A stretch of 26,366 nucleotides of DNA from an uncultured Prevotella sp. (lineage in GTDB: Bacteria; Bacteroidota; Bacteroidia; Bacteroidales; Bacteroidaceae), in NCBI GenBank assembly GCA_902497035.1, contig CABVDL010000028.1, positions 1 to 26,366 on the forward strand, read 5' to 3'. Below are positions 21,885 to 26,366 of the stretch, in pieces. Position 1 is the first letter of the stretch; the number at the start of each line of letters is the position of its first letter. A program made the translations under genes and the position numbers. Below the pieces are notes generated by a model. It did not search any database. It was not told where the DNA came from and worked only from the letters and a program-made list of their open reading frames with translations.

Positions 21885-24605
21885 CTAACTGCGGCTTACT
21901 TGTAGACCGGTAGTGCTGAGCGTCATATCCACAAAGCGCGAGCGCGCGTTGAGCGGATGCTCGTGCAGTATGGTTCTTATGCGCGCCGCGGCCTCGGGGT
22001 CTTTGGCCACCATATAGAGATAGCCTCCGCCGCCGGCGCCCGGCAGTTTGTAGCCGAGGCACAGGTCGTCGACAAGGCGGGTGAGGCGCTCCACCTCAGG
22101 CGGGTTGGTGCCGGCGTCGAGCAGCTGGTTCTGCTCCCAGGTCTTGCGCACCAGCCGGCCCATCAGCGTGAAGTTGTTGCGCTGCAGCGCGTCGAACATG
22201 GTCATGGCGTGCTGCCGCATCTGCCTGAGCAGGGCCAGCTCGTCGGCCTGGTTGAGGAACATCCGCCTCACAATCTCGGCCAGCAGGGTCTTGGCAGTCC
22301 GCGTGATGCCGGTGTAGTAGAGCAGGTGGCACGCCTTGTACTCGGGCAGCGTGAAGAGGTCGGTCGGCAGCCATCTCACCTGCGGGCACTGGTTGCTTCC
22401 GGGCTGCGTCTGCAGCAGTTTCACGCCGGGCAGCAGGCCACCGTACTGGTCCTGCCAGCCTCCGCCCGTGGTGAGCAGTTGCTCAAGTACGAGCGTGCGC
22501 TCGCCTATGGCGTTCTTGTCCCAGCCGAAGCCGAGGAAGTTGTTGAGCGTCCCTAACACGTTGGCCGCCAGCACGCTGCTCGTTCCGAGTCCCGACCCGG
22601 CCGGTATGGCTGAGAGCAGCGTAATCTCAAAACCGCCGCCCGTGGCCTCGAGCTGCGCCTGAAGCGACGGATAGCGCTCGTCGGCAAACGAGGGGTGGAA
22701 GCCGCACAGCACGAGGGCCGCCTTGGGTATGGAGAAGGCGCTGCCCACGTGGTTGAAGTCGGCCAGCTCGTCGTAGGTGGTCACGGTCTCGGCTACGCCC
22801 AGGTCGATGCTGCGGATGATGATGTGGGGCAGGGCGGCGGGCTTGACGTAGGTCTGGATAGGCGGCTGTCCGTTGAGCTCGATGGCGAGGTTGACCACAT
22901 TGCCGCCTTCCATCACGCAGTAGGGCGGCGTGTCGGTCCATCCGCCGGCGATGTCGATGCGCACGGGCGACCGTCCCCAGACTATCTGGTCCTCGCACAC
23001 CGTGCGGCACGGGTGCAGCCTGTGGGTCTTGTAGGGTGCCGTCAGGGCCTCGCGCAACAGGGTGAAGGCCTGACGCCCGTCGGCCTCGGCATTGGGGTTG
23101 GCCTTCAGTCTGCTGCGGAACATGGCGTCGGCGAAGCGCTTGTCAACAGGTGCCGTGGCAGGCAGCGGCTGTGGCAGCGGCACGCCCATGCCGTTCAACT
23201 CACGGGCAGCGTCGTCGAGGTCGAGCTGGTAGAACACGCTGTGCTCATAGTTGGCGATGAGCTGCGGGTAGTTGCGGCTGCGGTAGGTTCGGCGCTGGGC
23301 GACGAGACGGCGCAGGTTGGCGCGCTCGGAAATCTGCTCGGCACTGAGCAGGCCGTCGGGCGCTCCGCCCTGCCGCATGTAGGTGTCAAGACGCTGCAAG
23401 GTGGTGAGGTAGGGGAAGCAGGGCGTGGTCTGCGCGGCTCCGGCGAACTTGTCGTAGAAGCCGTAGCGGCGCACCACCCATCCCTCGTCGCCGACGGGTA
23501 CGAAGTCGATGCACTGCTCCTCGTCGAGACTGACCTGCCAGTCGTTGTCGGGCGCGCCCGTGACGATGTTCTTGCGTGTCAGCGTCCAGCCCTTGCCCAC
23601 GGTGCTGTTCTCCACCCATATGTTCTCGTTGCTGTCGTTGAACCGGATGCGGGTGACGGCATTCTGCACGAAGATTGACGGCTGGGGCTTGTTGGAGTGG
23701 TGCATGATGAGCCGTTGGTCGTTGACCAGGTTTTGCAGGGCGAGCGTCGAGGACAGCAGCTCGTGTGAGGTGCCGAAGTGGTAGAACTCGCCTCCGGGCA
23801 GCGGCAGGATGGCCACTGACAGCTGTGCCAGCTCGTCGTCGTGCTGTGTGGGCTTGTCGCCAAGGCAGCAGCCGAAAGTGCCGTAGAGGTCGTACTCGCG
23901 CAGTCCGCCGTCGCCCTCTGACCGCTCCATGAGCAGCCGCACGGCACGGTCGCTGAGCAGCCACACGCCGATGTCGGTGAGATAGAAATGGTCTTTGAGC
24001 AGGCTGTTGAGGCGCTCTGCCGATGGCTTCTGCAGCATGCACTCCAGCCGGGCGGGCGTGTCGCGGCGCGAGACGAACACGCCGTGGTCCTTTGCGATTT
24101 CCGGCCCCAGCCACAGGCCGTAGCACACCACGTCGGCCTCGGGGATGTCCTGTAGGGGTTGTGTGGCGCGTATCAGCACGTCGCCGCTCACCACCATGGT
24201 GTGGAGCTTCCGCGGCGCCTTGGCCATCATGCGCTCGTAGAGCGGCAGCTGCAGGTCGAGCAGGGTCTGGCGCAGCCGCTGGCCGCGCTCCCACCGCAAT
24301 ACGGGAATGGGGGTGAGTACCTTGCCCGACGGGGCATAGGCAGGAAGGCGGCGGCTCTGTCCGCCGGCGTGTATGAGAATTCTGCGCTCTGAGGCCAGCC
24401 ATTGGCAGAAAGCGACAACGTGGACGAGACCGTCAAGGCCTGTCGCCTGGCGGAAGGCCTCAAGCAGCAGCCAGGCCGTGCCGCCGCCGGAACCCAGTTT
24501 GTGACCGACAGGGTCGTTGGTGCAGAACCATTCGTCTTGAGGCAGTGATGTGATGGCATGAAAGCTCTCCACAAGGTTGGGAGGCAACGAGAGTAGTTTT
24601 TTCAT
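21885..24605 (-). CDS. fkp: Fkp: bifunctional L-fucokinase / L-fucose-1-phosphate guanylyltransferase
   Basis: This 906-residue enzyme converts L-fucose to fucose-1-phosphate and then to GDP-L-fucose. In Bacteroides fragilis this feeds salvaged host fucose into capsules and glycoproteins. The N-terminal half is the pyrophosphorylase, with KLGSGGGTAW near 36-45 and HAGGQSRRLPAYAPSGK near 79-95. The C-terminal half is a GHMP sugar kinase, with WGRSPVRIDIAGGWTDTPP, the ATP loop PAGSGLGTSS (668-677) and LPGAGGGGYLYM (from about 854). Length and sequence match B. fragilis Fkp closely from end to end. I chose the ATG at 24605 (MKKLLSLPPNLV) by similarity to known Fkp starts; the longer frame to 24743 crosses the promoter region. 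It is divergent from fucP. Confidence 0.97.
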   Translation of the reverse strand: MKKLLSLPPNLVESFHAITSLPQDEWFCTNDPVGHKLGSGGGTAWLLLEAFRQATGLDGLVHVVAFCQWLASERRILIHAGGQSRRLPAYAPSGKVLTPIPVLRWERGQRLRQTLLDLQLPLYERMMAKAPRKLHTMVVSGDVLIRATQPLQDIPEADVVCYGLWLGPEIAKDHGVFVSRRDTPARLECMLQKPSAERLNSLLKDHFYLTDIGVWLLSDRAVRLLMERSEGDGGLREYDLYGTFGCCLGDKPTQHDDELAQLSVAILPLPGGEFYHFGTSHELLSSTLALQNLVNDQRLIMHHSNKPQPSIFVQNAVTRIRFNDSNENIWVENSTVGKGWTLTRKNIVTGAPDNDWQVSLDEEQCIDFVPVGDEGWVVRRYGFYDKFAGAAQTTPCFPYLTTLQRLDTYMRQGGAPDGLLSAEQISERANLRRLVAQRRTYRSRNYPQLIANYEHSVFYQLDLDDAARELNGMGVPLPQPLPATAPVDKRFADAMFRSRLKANPNAEADGRQAFTLLREALTAPYKTHRLHPCRTVCEDQIVWGRSPVRIDIAGGWTDTPPYCVMEGGNVVNLAIELNGQPPIQTYVKPAALPHIIIRSIDLGVAETVTTYDELADFNHVGSAFSIPKAALVLCGFHPSFADERYPSLQAQLEATGGGFEITLLSAIPAGSGLGTSSVLAANVLGTLNNFLGFGWDKNAIGERTLVLEQLLTTGGGWQDQYGGLLPGVKLLQTQPGSNQCPQVRWLPTDLFTLPEYKACHLLYYTGITRTAKTLLAEIVRRMFLNQADELALLRQMRQHAMTMFDALQRNNFTLMGRLVRKTWEQNQLLDAGTNPPEVERLTRLVDDLCLGYKLPGAGGGGYLYMVAKDPEAAARIRTILHEHPLNARSRFVDMTLSTTGLQVSRS

Positions 24606-24635
24606 CAGTTCATCCCGGGTATTTGCTTGTCTTAT

Positions 24636-24654
24636 TAAGTTTGATGCAAACTTA
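24636..24654. promoter_or_regulatory. Perfect 19-bp palindrome over the fkp promoter
   Basis: TAAGTTTG-ATG-CAAACTTA has perfect 8-bp arms. Each arm is itself a TAnnTTTG -7 box, one on each strand. It lies 31 nt from the fkp start and 81 nt from the fucP start. It could bind a regulator shared by the two genes, or simply place two -7 boxes back to back. Confidence 0.5.
24647..24654 (-). promoter_or_regulatory. Predicted -7 box of fkp
   Basis: TAAGTTTG on the minus strand matches TAnnTTTG. No convincing TTTG lies 19-20 nt upstream, so the promoter may need an activator. The leader would be about 36 nt. Confidence 0.45.
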
Positions 24655-24675
24655 CATAAAATATATGAGAAAGTC

Positions 24676-24707
24676 TTTAATGCTGTGGAGGTTTTTCCGT
24701 ACTTTTG
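24676..24707 (+). promoter_or_regulatory. Predicted promoter of fucP
   Basis: TTTA (24676-24679) and TACTTTTG (24700-24707) are 20 nt apart. The -7 box is exact and the -33 box has one mismatch. This box contains the TTG that would otherwise open a longer fucP frame, so the true start is the ATG at 24735. Confidence 0.6.
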
Positions 24708-24734
24708 CACGATAAACCAATAATTCCTGTTCAA

Positions 24735-26057
24735 ATGAGACAATCCGGGTCGGCTGACGGGCTCTTTTCCAAGGGAGGCGTGAGCTATCTAGTACCTTTC
24801 ATCATGATTACCACATGCTTTGTCATGTGGGGCTTTGCCAACGACGTGACCAACCCGATGGTGCAGTCGTTCGGCAAGATTTTCCAGATTACGAAGTTCC
24901 AGAGCAGCTTTGTGCAGGTGGCGTTCTACTTAGGCTATTTTGTCATGGCCTTTCCCGCCTCGCTGTTCATTCAGCGCTATTCGTTCAAGTCGGGCGTGCT
25001 GACCGGCCTCGCACTTTATGCCATTGGCGCGCTGGCCTTCATACCGGCCAAGTCGGCCGGTGAGTTTTGGGTGTTTCTCCCGGCTTATTTTGTGATGACG
25101 TGCGGCCTGTCGTTTTTGGAGACCTCGTGCAATCCCTTTGTCTATTGCATGGGCAGTGAGGCCACGGCCACGCGGCGGCTCAACCTGGCGCAGGCCTTCA
25201 ATCCCCTCGGCGCCATTTCCGGCGCTTACATCGCGCTGACCTATGTCTCGGCCAGTCTCGACCCTACGTCAGATGAGCAGCGCCACGGGCTGATGCTGTC
25301 TGACCCCGCGCGGTTTGAGGCCATCAAGGCGCACGACCTCGACGTGCTGGTGCAACCTTACGTCTATGTGGGCATCGTGGTGCTTGTCATGCTGGTGGCC
25401 ATCTGGCTGACGCGCATGCCCCGTGTGGGAGGCCAGGGAGAGCGCAAGAGCCTGCTCACCGCCCTGAGGCAGCTGGTGCGCCAGCGCAACTACCGCAACG
25501 GCGTGGTGGCGCAGTTCTTCTATGTGGGCGCGCAGACAGTGTGCTGGGCCTATATCATTTATTACGGACTGCATGTGTTCCGCGACGGCGAGGGCATGGA
25601 CGAGCAGGCGGCCCATGCGCTCACCACGCGGTTCTATCTGCTGGCCCTGGCCCTCTTTGCCATAGGCCGCTTTGTGTGCACCTATTTCCTGAAGTACGTG
25701 CGGCCCGGCCGGCTGCTGCTGACGCTGGCTTTGGCGGCCATCGCGCTGCTGGGCTTCACCATCTTCGCGGGCGGCCGTACGGGCTTGTACTGTCTGGTGG
25801 CCGTCAGCGGCTGCATGAGCCTGATGTTCCCCACCATCTATGGCATAGCCCTTGAGGGACTCAAGGAAAACGTGAAGTTCGGCGGCGCCGGCCTCGTGAT
25901 GAGCATCCTGGGCGGCAGCGTCATTCCGCCCCTGCAGGCGGCCATCATGGACATTGGCGGCTCCTGGCACGGACTGCCGGTGCTCAACCTGAGCTTTCTG
26001 ATGCCTGTGGCCTGCTTTGCCGTGGTGGCCTGGTACGGACTTCGCGCCTGCAAGTGA
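24735..26057 (+). CDS. fucP: L-fucose permease, major facilitator superfamily (FucP type)
   Basis: This 440-residue inner-membrane transporter of the fucose-galactose-glucose:H+ symporter group (FHS) would import L-fucose with protons. Twelve hydrophobic segments are expected and can be followed from FIMITTCFVMWGFANDVTNPM to the last one ending WYGLRA. WGFANDVTNPMVQ, LGYFVMAFPASLFIQRYSFKSG, FLETSCNPFVYCMG and RRLNLAQAFNPLGAISG are characteristic of FucP-type carriers. I start it at the ATG at 24735, 27 nt after the -7 box. It is divergent from fkp, which uses fucose, so together they form a fucose salvage pair. No fucose isomerase or aldolase is nearby, which favours glycan synthesis over catabolism here. 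Confidence 0.93.
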   Translation: MRQSGSADGLFSKGGVSYLVPFIMITTCFVMWGFANDVTNPMVQSFGKIFQITKFQSSFVQVAFYLGYFVMAFPASLFIQRYSFKSGVLTGLALYAIGALAFIPAKSAGEFWVFLPAYFVMTCGLSFLETSCNPFVYCMGSEATATRRLNLAQAFNPLGAISGAYIALTYVSASLDPTSDEQRHGLMLSDPARFEAIKAHDLDVLVQPYVYVGIVVLVMLVAIWLTRMPRVGGQGERKSLLTALRQLVRQRNYRNGVVAQFFYVGAQTVCWAYIIYYGLHVFRDGEGMDEQAAHALTTRFYLLALALFAIGRFVCTYFLKYVRPGRLLLTLALAAIALLGFTIFAGGRTGLYCLVAVSGCMSLMFPTIYGIALEGLKENVKFGGAGLVMSILGGSVIPPLQAAIMDIGGSWHGLPVLNLSFLMPVACFAVVAWYGLRACK

Positions 26058-26095
26058 CTGGTTTCACGGTACGGCATCGCTTATCCGACAAGGTG

Positions 26096-26183
26096 TGGCG
26101 ACCGCTTCGATAATCTATGGCGACCGCTTCGCTAATCTGTGGCGACCGCCCTGCACAGCCGGGGCGACCGCCACACTTTTCTC
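26096..26183. repeat. Four-unit 22-nt tandem repeat with GGCGACCGC core
   Basis: Units begin at 26096, 26118, 26140 and 26162. All share GGCGACCGC in the same phase. The first two units match at 20 of 22 positions, while the last two have diverged after the core. The 22-nt spacing is close to two helical turns. A single GGCGACCGC also occurs at about 15138, next to the REPIN-like element. Confidence 0.7.
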
Positions 26184-26215
26184 ATCTGGCTTGAATGGGG
26201 TCGTAAGATGGGCGT

Positions 26216-26252
26216 ACCGGCGGCGGGAGAACGGTGACATGGACCCGCCGGT
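26216..26252 (+). terminator. Possible hairpin terminator downstream of fucP
   Basis: ACCGGCGG (26216-26223) and CCGCCGGT (26245-26252) are perfect 8-bp arms with a 21-nt loop. The distance from the fucP stop (about 160 nt) and the lack of a U-tract make termination uncertain. Confidence 0.3.
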
Positions 26253-26366
26253 TGGCGTGATGAGAAAAATGCGTGCCATTATGGTCGGTTAAAAAATAAA
26301 ATGGTATCTTGCATCAAATTCAATGAGGTTATGCAAAGGTTGAATAATGGTAGCGACAGGCGGCAT

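Larger units (their letters stand above)
26058..26366. other. Non-coding end of window downstream of fucP
   Basis: No convincing gene is present in these 309 nt. It holds a 22-nt tandem repeat (26096-26183) and a GC-rich hairpin at 26216-26252. An AT-rich stretch from about 26290 could be the upstream region of a gene beyond the window, but I see no exact TAnnTTTG box. Confidence 0.6.

Noticed and set aside
24705..24734. Upstream TTG start for fucP
   Set aside because: The TTG is part of the exact TACTTTTG promoter box; the ATG at 24735 gives a normal N-terminus.
26017..26292. 91-residue open frame at the end of fucP
   Set aside because: It starts inside fucP and translates the 22-nt tandem repeats, with no recognisable protein features.

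Overview
This window is chromosomal DNA from a GC-rich member of the Bacteroidales, most likely Prevotella-like. Four things point there. Promoters have the Bacteroidetes form TTTG-N19/20-TAnnTTTG, and Shine-Dalgarno sites are weak or absent. A bifunctional Fkp (L-fucokinase/GDP-fucose pyrophosphorylase) sits beside a fucose permease. Lipoproteins and a NagB-like/LmbE fusion of Bacteroidetes type are present. Genus is an inference. I see no rRNA, CRISPR array, transposase or phage gene.

Layout. 1-205: small inverted and dispersed repeats. 206-3616 (minus): a dsbD-cyuA pair (thiol reductant export and L-cysteine desulfidase). 3934-4019: tRNA-Leu(UAA), followed after 26 nt by a lipoprotein with OmpA-like and TPR regions. 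5823-8442 (plus): a thioredoxin-fold lipoprotein without its CxxC, then a YifB/ComM ATPase. 8458-10353 (minus): a Zn/Cd/Pb-type P1B ATPase, divergent from a NagB-like/LmbE fusion (10615-12606). 12833-13726: an AraC-type regulator. 13881-14789 (minus): thyX, with a tandemly duplicated promoter. 15290-17852 (plus): a predicted outer-membrane barrel protein, a Fur-family regulator and mutY. 17900-21835 (minus): ogt and a 1135-residue nuclease-helicase. 21885-26057: divergent fkp and fucP.

How the genes fit together. dsbD and cyuA both concern cysteine/thiol chemistry. mutY, the nuclease-helicase and ogt form a convergent genome-maintenance neighbourhood. fucP and fkp together would import L-fucose and activate it to GDP-fucose for surface glycans.

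Most of the unusual signal is outside the coding regions. A five-copy REP-like family lies in intergenic DNA, with two copies forming a REPIN-like inverted pair. Two matched dyads (TTGCWA-N5-TWGCAA) lie between zntA and the NagB-like gene. The thyX promoter unit is duplicated. A perfect palindrome overlaps the fkp promoter. Two proteins look like degenerate enzymes: a NagB-like domain lacking most canonical catalytic residues and a thioredoxin fold lacking both cysteines. No clearly new defence or mobile system is visible.
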